From JBEOJY01 sp040275305 (GTDB lineage Bacteria > Pseudomonadota > Alphaproteobacteria > UBA9219): a DNA stretch of 6,197 bases. Position 1 is the stretch's first letter, and each line of letters starts with the position of its first letter. The position numbers and the translations under genes were made by a program. Where the stretch lies: positions 1 to 6,197 of the forward strand of contig JBEOJY010000016.1 in the NCBI GenBank assembly GCA_040275305.1, read 5' to 3'. Positions 1-4,654 of this stretch are shown piece by piece. The notes below the pieces were generated by a model that was not told the origin of the DNA, did not search any database, and saw only the letters and a program-made list of their open reading frames with translations.

Positions 1-529
1 AATACCACACCTTAACTCTCCGCCATTTCCTGCCCAGTTTTTGCCAGCCAGCTCATTCAATGATAGACTGAAGTTCTTGGTCTGTGCCAAGCAGCGTATG
101 ATCGTTGTTAGCAAGGGCTGTGATAGCGTTGTTCTGTTTGTTGCTGTACGCCTGTTGCTCGTGTGCCTGAAGGGGGCCAAACTTATTGATGCGCTCTTTA
201 ACCCTCTCGCGTTCAAGTTTGAAGTGGTCGATGAGTACGTCCCGTATCTCCTGAAAATCCATAAGTGCCATCGCAGGGTTACTTGTTAAGTTCGCTCCAA
301 GGTTAAGAAGGCTGCGGGATATACGCAATGCCTCTTTTGGTTCGCGGGTACGCAATGATAGCCTGATCTCACGATCTAGGCCTTGTGGATGCAGGGTAGG
401 CGGTAAGGGAAAGCGAAGGTAGTAGATATTGTGCCGTGATAAGGTCAAATAGTGCAGATTATACATGCGGATGCCCCACTTTGAGGGCACACCAGCAAAA
501 CAGCATCTAACCTGTTGATTTAAAAGAGA
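1..529. mobile_element. Edge of a probable integrated element at tRNA-Glu
   Basis: This stretch lies directly downstream of the 3' end of the minus-strand tRNA-Glu and carries an integrase-type gene fragment transcribed away from the tRNA. That is the usual arrangement at the integrase end of tRNA-targeting islands and prophages. The DNA is visibly less GC-rich than the genes from 690 onward. Only the edge is visible: the rest of the element and the second attachment site would lie left of position 1. No second copy of the tRNA 3' end occurs inside the window, so the boundary is inferred from position and gene content. Confidence 0.45.
53..466 (-). CDS. N-terminal fragment of a tyrosine recombinase/integrase (DUF6538-type), probably broken
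   Basis: The 137-residue product begins MYNLHYLTLSRHNIYYLRFP and continues with a basic segment (GLDREIRLSLRTREPKEAL, about residues 29-47). This pattern of a short aromatic beta-hairpin, 'R-I/L-P', 'REIRxSLxTR(E/D)P', then an Ala/Arg helix is what I know from the N-terminal DUF6538 domain of phage-type integrases. Full-length relatives have a core-binding domain and a C-terminal catalytic domain with the R-H-R-Y residues. Both are missing, because a TGA at 53-55 ends the frame after the N-terminal part. The ATG at 466 is preferred over a GTG at 490 (8 residues longer) because AGTGGGG lies 7 bases upstream of the ATG and family members start near the aromatic segment. It is probably a frameshifted or truncated pseudogene. 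A different frame is open across the stop to the window edge. Confidence 0.68.
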   Translation of the reverse strand: MYNLHYLTLSRHNIYYLRFPLPPTLHPQGLDREIRLSLRTREPKEALRISRSLLNLGANLTSNPAMALMDFQEIRDVLIDHFKLERERVKERINKFGPLQAHEQQAYSNKQNNAITALANNDHTLLGTDQELQSIIE

Positions 530-557
530 TGGCGTCCCCTACGGGATTCGAACCCGT
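530..557 (-). other. Candidate attachment site (tRNA-Glu 3' end)
   Basis: The T-arm and acceptor 3' strand of tRNA-Glu is the segment most often used as an att core by tRNA-targeting tyrosine recombinases, and the recombinase fragment starts 64 bases beyond it. The intact tRNA is reconstituted here, as expected for the att site at the integrase end. The core length cannot be defined without the matching repeat at the far end of the element, outside the window. Confidence 0.3.
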
Positions 558-605
558 GTTACCACCGTGAAAGGGTGATGTCCTGGGCCTCTAGACGAAG
601 GGGAC
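530..605 (-). tRNA. tRNA-Glu (anticodon UUC)
   Basis: Reading the minus strand gives a complete 76-base cloverleaf. The 7-bp acceptor stem pairs 599-605 with 534-540. The anticodon stem is TCACC/GGTGG with loop CTTTCAC, placing UUC at 569-571 (complement). The T-arm is CGGGT-TCGAATC-CCG type. The discriminator is G (533) and CCA is encoded (530-532). The sequence is close to Escherichia coli tRNA-Glu as I recall it, differing mainly by paired changes in the anticodon and T stems. It decodes GAA/GAG and, in bacteria, also supplies Glu-tRNA for 5-aminolevulinate synthesis in the C5 pathway. The acceptor and T-arm end is a common integrase target, and an integrase fragment sits next to it. Confidence 0.97.
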
Positions 606-633
606 AAGGGGCCGGAACTGAACTGAAGCCAGC

Positions 634-661
634 CTTATACACCGGAAATGGCGCAAGTCCA
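634..661 (-). promoter_or_regulatory. Candidate sigma70-type promoter for tRNA-Glu
   Basis: On the minus strand, TGGACT (656-661, 4 of 6 matches to TTGACA) and TATAAG (634-639, 5 of 6 to TATAAT) are separated by 16 bases. The -10 ends 28 bases before the mature tRNA 5' end, leaving room for a short 5' leader removed by RNase P. Confidence 0.5.
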
Positions 662-689
662 TAAAAAACACGCCGGAAAGCCAAAAAGC

Positions 690-1358
690 TTATGAATCTG
701 GCAAATCGGCGTCCCCTATGTCCTCCGGGGCGAGGCCCAAGATCTTATAGGCAAGGGCAGGGGCAAAACCTGCGCGGGCAAAAGCGGCGACCTCGCGGTG
801 GGCTCGCATGGACTGGCGCGTTCTCGCCTCGGCGGGTTCCTGAGCTTCCTCCCTCTCACGCGCCGAAGGCCCCGCCGCGCGGAAGGGGCCTAGCCTGCGT
901 TTGCGGGCAAAGGCCATCGCGGCGAGCCACTCGTCCTGTTCGCGCGCCGTGTCATCTGTCGAGCCGTCCCGAACGCTGTCCTGAGCATGCTGCTCCAGAC
1001 TTTGCGAAATCAGGGTGTCTGGCACGCCCTTTTGCGAGAGTTTTTGCCTGATGACGTGGCGCGACCGCCCGGCGCGACGCAGGCTCGCGACCTTCATGTC
1101 GGCGAAGGCCTTGTCGTTAAGCGCTCCGGAAGCCCTGTGCTTGGCGATAATCCCCTCGATTTGCAGCCGCAACGCAGCCTGTCGATCTTGGTCCGCAGCG
1201 AAGTCAGGATGCGCCATGGCCGTGCGCCGCAGTTTCGTAAGCAGCATCCGGCGCAAAGACGCCTCCGAAGTCGCATAGCGGCTCAAATAATGCAAAGCGG
1301 CATGGGCGAGAGAATCTGGCGTGGGAATAGGGAAGGATCGACGGCGCGCGCGAGGCAT
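690..1358 (-). CDS. recX: Regulatory protein RecX
   Basis: RecX binds the RecA-DNA filament and modulates RecA recombinase and coprotease activity in the cytoplasm. The 222-residue product is made of repeated three-helix units. The first carries the family hallmark around residues 16-44 (SLAHAALHYLSRYATSEASL, then RRMLLTKLRR). The second spans about 66-120, with GALNDKAFA and a downstream SLRRAGRSRHVIRQKLSQKGV segment. The last contains ARKRRLGPFR (151-160) and AAFARAGFAPALAYKILG (191-208), a signature typical of alphaproteobacterial members. The acidic and Arg-rich linker 165-188 looks lineage-specific. The ATG at 1358 is fixed by a TGA two codons upstream in the same frame. No good Shine-Dalgarno is seen, and no GAAC-N7-GAAC type LexA box is visible upstream. 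recA is not in the window, so the gene stands alone here, divergent from the 1477 gene. Confidence 0.9.
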   Translation of the reverse strand: MPRARRRSFPIPTPDSLAHAALHYLSRYATSEASLRRMLLTKLRRTAMAHPDFAADQDRQAALRLQIEGIIAKHRASGALNDKAFADMKVASLRRAGRSRHVIRQKLSQKGVPDTLISQSLEQHAQDSVRDGSTDDTAREQDEWLAAMAFARKRRLGPFRAAGPSAREREEAQEPAEARTRQSMRAHREVAAFARAGFAPALAYKILGLAPEDIGDADLPDS

Positions 1359-1476
1359 GTTTCAGTACCCAGATCAAGGGCGAGCCAGCGTCATAAACAT
1401 CCGGCTGCGCATCAATCAATAATTAAGAGGCTTGCGCCTAGGCTCGCCATATTACGGCAACCCAGAACGGAACGCC

Positions 1477-1824
1477 ATGCAACTGCAATCACGCCGCGAA
1501 CGATATCTGTATTTTCTGGAATTACGCGACGATATTGTCTCTCCCGTCCCGCGCGCCCGCGAGGCGGAGTTGCGCCGCGCTCAGGCGCTGGAAGCGATCG
1601 GCTCAATCCGGGAATGGCTAAGGCGCGCGGACCTTCAGCATAAGGTATCGTCCATGGTGGCAACCGCGCTGGGGCAAATTCTGATTACCTGCGAGGAGGA
1701 TGTCATAAGCCGCATGCTGCATGAGGAGTTTGTCCCGGTCGTGGCGGTCCGCAACGGAGCGACTTACGTGGCAAACCTCGGGAAACCGCTGGTCGGCGAA
1801 AGGTTAAGATCAAAGGTTGGATAG
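1477..1824 (+). CDS. Hypothetical protein, 115 residues
   Basis: I do not recognise this protein. From the ATG at 1477 it begins MQLQSRRERYLYFLELRDDI, followed by charged, helix-rich sequence (residues 25-60, many Arg/Glu/Ala). A more hydrophobic part follows with ATALGQILITCEEDVISRML (about 62-81) and then EEFVPVVAVRNGATYVANLG (83-102), which reads like beta strands. There is no signal peptide, no clear membrane segment and only one Cys. The open frame extends upstream to a TTG at 1432, but the ATG lies nearer the conserved-looking start. The nearest purine stretch (GAACGGAAC just upstream) is a weak ribosome site. It is divergent from recX and 172 bases ahead of rpmG. Its coding nature is supported mainly by frame length, GC-rich third positions and a sensible composition. 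Confidence 0.6.
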   Translation: MQLQSRRERYLYFLELRDDIVSPVPRAREAELRRAQALEAIGSIREWLRRADLQHKVSSMVATALGQILITCEEDVISRMLHEEFVPVVAVRNGATYVANLGKPLVGERLRSKVG

Positions 1825-1830
1825 GGATGT

Positions 1831-1847
1831 TGGCCTGCTCGCGGCCA
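1831..1847 (+). other. Small inverted repeat after the 1477 gene
   Basis: TGGCC and GGCCA flank a 7-base loop, seven bases after the TAG of the upstream gene. No T-run follows on either strand, so it is at most a weak 3' stabilising hairpin and not a standard intrinsic terminator. Confidence 0.2.
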
Positions 1848-1955
1848 CAAAATGAGCTAAAGATCGCGTAAAGCTTGACTTTCACGCCAAATTTATGGAC
1901 ATTGCGCCGCTTGGCCAGCGCGGAGCCTCCTCCGGCATGGGCGCAGTCTGGCACA

Positions 1956-1965
1956 TATATATAAA
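1956..1965 (+). promoter_or_regulatory. AT-rich tract, candidate -10 region for rpmG
   Basis: A TATATATAAA run sits about 30-40 bases before the rpmG ATG in otherwise GC-rich sequence and contains TATAAA (1960-1965). No good TTGACA-like hexamer lies 16-18 bases upstream, so the promoter call rests on the -10 alone. Confidence 0.3.
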
Positions 1966-1996
1966 TATCAAAAATATCGGGAATGCGGAGACCGCC

Positions 1997-2176
1997 ATGG
2001 CGAAGACGAAGAACGACATTAAATTGGTTAGCTCGGCCAACACGGGTTTTTTCTATGTGACCAAAAAAAACCCCAAGAACAACACCAAGAAGCTTGAGCT
2101 GAAGAAGTACGACCCAGTCGCGCGCAAGCACGTCGTCTTCAAGGAAGGCAAGATCAAGGAAAGCAAGAAGAGCTAA
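1997..2176 (+). CDS. rpmG: Large ribosomal subunit protein bL33
   Basis: The 59-residue basic protein (MAKTKNDIKLVSSANTGFFY at the start, then VTKKNP, KLELKKYDPVARKHVVFKE and a Lys-rich tail) matches bL33, a component of the 50S subunit near the E site. Residues 16-26 (NTGFFYVTKKN) and 37-45 (KKYDPVARK) are the family's conserved blocks. It has no cysteines, so it is the zinc-free form. Family members are usually 50-56 residues, and the extra length here is the C-terminal KIKESKKS tail. The start is fixed by GGAG (1987-1990) six bases before the ATG; the open frame upstream to 1895 is not protein-like. It is followed after 45 bases by rlmJ with no terminator between them, so co-transcription is plausible. 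Confidence 0.96.
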   Translation: MAKTKNDIKLVSSANTGFFYVTKKNPKNNTKKLELKKYDPVARKHVVFKEGKIKESKKS

Positions 2177-2221
2177 AACCGTTCCACGATCTTGTTGAGG
2201 CTCGATCAATCGGGCCGCCCC

Positions 2222-3133
2222 ATGAACTACCGCCACATCTACCACGCAGGAAACAGATGCGATGTCGTCAAGCACCTAGCCTTGACGCTCGTGCTTGCGT
2301 ATTTGTGCGTCAAGGAAGCCGGGTTCTGCGTACTGGATACCCATGCGGGCTGTGGCCGTTATGATCTGGAAGACGCCCGCGCCGCCAAAACCGCCGAAGC
2401 CCGCGAAGGCATCCTGAGCTTGCTCAAAGCATCAGCCATGCAAGGGCAGGAGCCGCAACGATCCGAAGAACTCAAGGATTATCTGGATGTGCTGCAACGG
2501 CTCAATCCGGGCTGGAATCCTGCCGATCCAGAGGCGACTGGCTTCCGGCTCTATCCCGGCTCGCCCTGTTTGACCGCCAGCTTGTTGCGCCCGCAGGACC
2601 GCTTGGTCGCGTGCGAACTGCATGAGGAAGACGCCGCAGAGCTCAAGCGCAACATGCGCGGCTTTCCGCAAGCGCAAATCCACGCGCGAGACGGGTATCA
2701 AGCGCTGCGAGCCTTCCTGCCGCCGCCCGAGAAGCGCGGTATGGTCCTGATCGATCCGCCTTATGAAGACGCCGAGGAGCTGGAAAAGCTCCCCGGCATC
2801 CTGGCCGAAGCATGGAAACGCTGGCCGCAAGGGATTTATATGCTCTGGTATCCCGTGAAGGAGCGCCCCGCCATCTGGCGCTTTCATGAGGCTCTGCGAG
2901 GACATGGGCTGGCCTCGTCGTTCGACGAAGCCGGGAAATCTCAAGGAGAATCAAAGCTTTTATGCGCGGAATTCGTCTATCATGAGGAAATTCGCTCCGA
3001 TCGGCTTAACGGTTCGGGCCTGATCGTGCTTAATCCCCCTTGGCAGCTTGCCGACAGTCTGCGCAAACTTTTCCCGTTACTGCACAAGGCGTTAGGGACG
3101 GACCACGCAGGGGGAAGCGTGTCATTCCTGTAA
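2222..3133 (+). CDS. rlmJ: 23S rRNA (adenine(2030)-N6)-methyltransferase RlmJ
   Basis: RlmJ transfers a methyl group from S-adenosylmethionine to N6 of A2030 (E. coli numbering) in 23S rRNA. The 303-residue product aligns along its length with E. coli RlmJ as I know it. The N-terminal YRHIYHAGNRCDVVKH (residues 3-18) is the motif X region. LDTHAGCGRY (38-47) is the SAM-binding motif I. YPGSP (111-115) and ELHEED (132-137) are further conserved blocks. LIDPPY (176-181) is the catalytic motif IV of N6-adenine methyltransferases. GIYMLWYPV (204-212) and GSGLIVLNPPW (264-274) complete the fold. The ATG at 2222 is chosen because E. coli RlmJ also begins just before YRH; a TTG 10 codons upstream is open but gives unconserved sequence. 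No clear Shine-Dalgarno is seen. It probably shares a transcript with rpmG, placing two large-subunit functions together. Confidence 0.95.
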   Translation: MNYRHIYHAGNRCDVVKHLALTLVLAYLCVKEAGFCVLDTHAGCGRYDLEDARAAKTAEAREGILSLLKASAMQGQEPQRSEELKDYLDVLQRLNPGWNPADPEATGFRLYPGSPCLTASLLRPQDRLVACELHEEDAAELKRNMRGFPQAQIHARDGYQALRAFLPPPEKRGMVLIDPPYEDAEELEKLPGILAEAWKRWPQGIYMLWYPVKERPAIWRFHEALRGHGLASSFDEAGKSQGESKLLCAEFVYHEEIRSDRLNGSGLIVLNPPWQLADSLRKLFPLLHKALGTDHAGGSVSFL

Positions 3134-3153
3134 GCCGGAGATACGGTTTCGAT

Positions 3154-3182
3154 TTGACATCCTGAGGCCCATAGCCTATAAA
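3154..3182 (+). promoter_or_regulatory. Strong sigma70-type promoter for rpmH-rnpA-yidD
   Basis: A perfect TTGACA (3154-3159) and TATAAA (3177-3182, 5 of 6) are separated by exactly 17 bases. They lie just after the rlmJ stop and about 32 bases before the rpmH ATG, so transcription would start near 3189-3190. It is the best promoter match in the window, as expected for a highly expressed ribosomal-protein gene. Confidence 0.85.
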
Positions 3183-3214
3183 CCCGTCTTTTCCGGCATT
3201 AAGAGAGTTAAGAG

Positions 3215-3349
3215 ATGAAACGTACATATCAACCCAGCAAACTGGTGCGCAAGCGCCGCCACGGATTTCGTGCCCGCATGGCGACCTGTGGAGGCCGCAA
3301 AGTTCTCGCTCGCCGTCGCGCGCAGGGACGCAAGCGCCTCTCGGCCTAA
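3215..3349 (+). CDS. rpmH: Large ribosomal subunit protein bL34
   Basis: This 44-residue, very basic protein of the 50S subunit starts MKRTYQPSKLVRKRRHGFRA and continues to GGRKVLARRRAQGRKRLSA. It matches bL34 end to end at the usual length of 44-46 residues. A single Cys at residue 25 replaces the more usual residue after 'MAT' and is of no known consequence. A GAGAG (3203-3207) lies 7 bases before the ATG, and a near-consensus promoter lies upstream. It opens the conserved rpmH-rnpA-yidD cluster. Its TAA stop at 3347-3349 is in the same frame as, and only three bases ahead of, the rnpA start. The gene is too short to appear in many ORF scans. Confidence 0.97.
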   Translation: MKRTYQPSKLVRKRRHGFRARMATCGGRKVLARRRAQGRKRLSA

Positions 3350-3352
3350 CGC

Positions 3353-3730
3353 TTGAACGCCGCAGATTCAGCCCCTGCATTTGGCGTCTTGCGCCATCGC
3401 GCGGCGTTTCTCGCTGCGGCGCAGAGCGGCAAGAAGTGGGTCGCTCCCGGTTTTATCCTGCAAATTGATACCCCCCGGAATGTGGTGGAACCGCCAGTCC
3501 TTCTCTATGGCCTGACCGCCAGCAAAAAAATCGGTAACGCCGTCACGCGCAACCGCGCGCGTCGCCGCCTCCGAGCGCTGGCAAAGGAAATCCTTTCTGC
3601 CCACGCGTCGCTCGGGTACCATTATGTGTTGATCGCGCGAAAGATAACACCCGATTGCGCCTATGCCGACCTACGCCGCGATTTGACGACGGCGCTGCGC
3701 AGGTTCAAGCTCTGGCGCGATGAAGCTTAG
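3353..3730 (+). CDS. rnpA: Ribonuclease P protein component
   Basis: RnpA is the small basic protein subunit of RNase P. It binds the catalytic RNA and the 5' leader of precursor tRNAs, raising substrate affinity. The 125-residue product shows the family order: LRHRAAFLAA near the N-terminus (13-22), GLTASKKIGNAVTRNRARRR (53-72) with the RNR signature at 66-68, and the strand GYHYVLIARK (88-97). The start is TTG. The frame immediately upstream is the rpmH frame ending in TAA (3347-3349), so the only starts before the conserved core are TTG 3353 and TTG 3389; the first retains the usual 10-12 residue lead. There is no visible Shine-Dalgarno, so translation is probably coupled to rpmH termination three bases earlier. 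The 3' end overlaps yidD by 11 bases. Confidence 0.94.
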   Translation: MNAADSAPAFGVLRHRAAFLAAAQSGKKWVAPGFILQIDTPRNVVEPPVLLYGLTASKKIGNAVTRNRARRRLRALAKEILSAHASLGYHYVLIARKITPDCAYADLRRDLTTALRRFKLWRDEA

Positions 3731-3959
3731 AAAACTGATATCCAACATCGTTGGCGCAATCTTGCTGGGCTTAATCTGGCTCTACCGCCATAGTCTTTCC
3801 CTCTGGCTGGGCCGCGCCTGCCGCTTCCTGCCGACATGCTCGGCCTATGCCGAAGAAGCCATCATCCGCCATGGTCCGTGGAAAGGAAGCGCTCTGGCCG
3901 CGCGCAGAATCTGCCGTTGTCACCCATGGGGCGGAAGCGGCTACGACCCTGTGCCATAA
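3720..3959 (+). CDS. yidD: Membrane protein insertion efficiency factor YidD
   Basis: YidD is a small inner-membrane-associated protein that helps the Sec/YidC route insert membrane proteins. The 79-residue product has an amphipathic or hydrophobic N-terminal segment (about 7-30, SNIVGAILLGLIWLYRHSLS) and then the invariant blocks CRFLPTCSAYA (34-44) and RICRCHPWGGSGYDPVP (63-79), including the three conserved Cys. Length is typical (70-90). The ATG lies inside the rnpA 3' end (11-base overlap), so expression probably depends on rnpA translation. In most relatives yidC follows directly. Here it does not, and a long non-coding spacer comes next. Confidence 0.95.
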   Translation: MKLRKLISNIVGAILLGLIWLYRHSLSLWLGRACRFLPTCSAYAEEAIIRHGPWKGSALAARRICRCHPWGGSGYDPVP

Positions 3960-3972
3960 TCCCGCCGCGACT

Positions 3973-3994
3973 TCCTCCCCCTCGTGGGGAGGGG
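3973..3994 (+). terminator. GC-rich hairpin after yidD, possible terminator or REP-like element
   Basis: CCTCCCC pairs with GGGGAGG (7 bp) around the loop CTCGT, with two further possible G-U pairs outside. It begins 13 bases after the yidD stop. The nearest T-rich sequence (TTGTTTT) starts about 20 bases later, so it is not a textbook intrinsic terminator. Hairpins of this CCTCCCC-GTG-GGGAGG style also occur as dispersed intergenic palindromes in alphaproteobacteria, which is an alternative explanation. Confidence 0.4.
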
Positions 3995-4010
3995 ATTACG
4001 CCTCGCTAGC

Positions 4011-4093
4011 TTCGTTGTTTTCAGCTTCTTTCTCATTTTTGCTTCTTTCTCCTTTCATCCATTTTTCTCTACCTTCCTATTCTTCTGTCCTCT
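4011..4093 (+). repeat. Pyrimidine-rich tract
   Basis: By hand count 72 of 83 bases are C or T, in contrast with the flanking DNA. It includes two copies of GCTTCTTTCTC (4024-4034 and 4041-4051) 17 bases apart. The strand bias explains the Phe/Ser-rich open frames seen on the plus strand. The function is unknown; it could be untranslated mRNA or a low-complexity spacer. Confidence 0.5.
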
Positions 4094-4115
4094 GGTATGG
4101 AGAGCTCCCCGCCAT

Positions 4116-4246
4116 CACGGTCCGGTTCCCTGTCTGCCCCGGCCCCCGCTTAGGGTGGCCTACCCGCCTTCTGGACCCTCGGTTCTTTTCCCGTATATCT
4201 GCAGCTAACGGGACCGCCGGTTCTTCCGGCACTCCTTCGGATTTTT
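4116..4246 (+). ncRNA. Candidate structured RNA or complex 3' region
   Basis: Several short stems lie in series on the plus strand: GGTCC (about 4119) with GGACC (about 4173), GGGT/ACCC (4153-4156 with 4162-4165), TCCCGT/ACGGGA (4189-4194 with 4208-4213) and GCCGG/CCGGC around TTCTT (4216-4230). A TTTTT run follows at 4242-4246. The last stem is 11 bases from the T-run, so the fit to a terminator is loose. No known RNA family is recognised, and such stems can occur by chance in GC-rich DNA. Confidence 0.2.
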
Positions 4247-4327
4247 CAACCTAAAGAAGTGGGATGTTTATATCATATGTGGGATTATTGCGTCAATAGG
4301 TTTTTAGGGATTTTTCCAAATATTTTT

Positions 4328-4346
4328 TGGGCATGCGCAATGCCCA
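4328..4346. repeat. Perfect 7-bp inverted repeat
   Basis: TGGGCAT and ATGCCCA flank the loop GCGCA in an AT-rich patch, with a T-run immediately before it on the plus strand. The T-run is on the wrong side for a plus-strand terminator, and on the minus strand it becomes an A-run. It may be a protein-binding palindrome or simply part of an RNA. Confidence 0.35.
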
Positions 4347-4375
4347 TGATAATTCGAAAAAGCATCCCCAAGGGC

Positions 4376-4467
4376 CGTCATTGCGAGGAGCGAAGCGACG
4401 CGGCAATCCAGAGCCACACAGGACAACGCTTGCGACTCTGGATCGCTTCGCTGTGCTCGCGATGACG
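4376..4467. repeat. Long palindromic intergenic repeat (CATTGCGAG/GCGAAGCG family)
   Basis: The left arm 4376-4413 starts CGTCATTGCGAG, continues through GCGAAGCG and ends ATCCAGAG. The right arm 4436-4467 is its imperfect reverse complement (CTCTGGATCG, CGCTTCGCTG, then CTCGCGATGACG). The loop is 22 bases. The left arm carries an extra six bases relative to the right. Elements of this sequence type are dispersed in many bacterial genomes, and their chance translations (such as SRAQRSDPE and HCEERSDAAIQ) are familiar from spurious ORFs. Both such translations appear here. No transposase is present; it is a non-coding, MITE-like or REP-like palindrome that could form a long hairpin in RNA. Confidence 0.85.
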
Positions 4468-4514
4468 ATGCAAGTGGAATGTCCGAGAATAAATTGAAAC
4501 GACTATAAATATAC

Positions 4515-4552
4515 CTATCGCATGTGAAGAGTCGGCAAGAATTCACCGATAG
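4515..4552. repeat. Bulged inverted repeat
   Basis: CTATCG-CAT-GTGAA (4515-4528) pairs with TTCAC-CGATAG (4542-4552). This gives 11 pairs with a three-base bulge (CAT) and a 13-base loop. No T-run follows. It lies in the low-GC part of the spacer after the large palindromic repeat. The role is unknown. Confidence 0.35.
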
Positions 4553-4595
4553 CAAGGCATAACGGGACGAAGAAAGGTTGTGAAGGAAAGGCCGC

Positions 4596-4650
4596 CATTG
4601 CGAGCCGCCTTCTTGGGGCAAGGCGATGCTGGGGGTGCGAGGCGAAGCGC
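4596..4650. repeat. Degenerate partial copy of the palindromic repeat
   Basis: CATTGCGAG at 4596-4604 and TGCGAGGCGAAGCGC at 4636-4650 share words with the left arm of the 4376-4467 element, but the arms no longer form a long palindrome. The match is short enough that coincidence in GC-rich sequence is possible. Confidence 0.3.
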
Positions 4651-4654
4651 ATTA

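Noticed and set aside
41..289. 82-codon plus-strand open frame at the left edge
   Set aside because: It is antisense to the integrase fragment and has no ribosome site or family features.
1430..1441. AGGC-GCAA-GCCT hairpin upstream of recX on the minus strand
   Set aside because: The stem is only four pairs. It lies before recX with no visible terminator or riboswitch context, so it is likely chance.
1359..1480. LexA (SOS) operator between recX and the divergent gene
   Set aside because: GAACGGAAC near 1466 has only one base between its GAAC words, not the seven needed for an alphaproteobacterial LexA box.
987..1643. 218-codon plus-strand open frame opposite recX
   Set aside because: It is antisense to a confidently recognised RecX, runs into the 1477 gene in another frame, and is Arg/Pro-rich without family features.
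1875..1904. TTGACT as a -35 box upstream of rpmG
   Set aside because: No TATAAT-like hexamer lies 16-18 bases downstream, and it is more than 110 bases from the gene.
1895..1996. N-terminal extension of rpmG from an upstream ATG
   Set aside because: The added 34 residues are unlike any L33, and the Shine-Dalgarno GGAG is correctly spaced for the ATG at 1997.
1703..2275. 190-codon minus-strand open frame
   Set aside because: It covers rpmG and the end of the 1477 gene antisense; rpmG is certain, so this is a shadow.
3941..4036. 31-codon basic peptide on the minus strand (MRKKLKTTKLARR...) with an upstream AAAGGAG
   Set aside because: The ribosome-site-like word comes from the purine-rich strand of the tract, it is too far (12 bases) from the ATG, and the frame runs antisense into the yidD 3' end. 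There is no independent support.
3984..4208. Phe/Ser-rich 74-codon open frame that looks like a membrane peptide
   Set aside because: Its hydrophobicity comes from the pyrimidine-rich tract; it has no ribosome site and ends in Pro/Arg low complexity.
4304..4621. 105-codon minus-strand open frame
   Set aside because: Its centre (SRAQRSDPE...DCRVASLLAMT) is a translation of the palindromic repeat, a familiar source of spurious ORFs.
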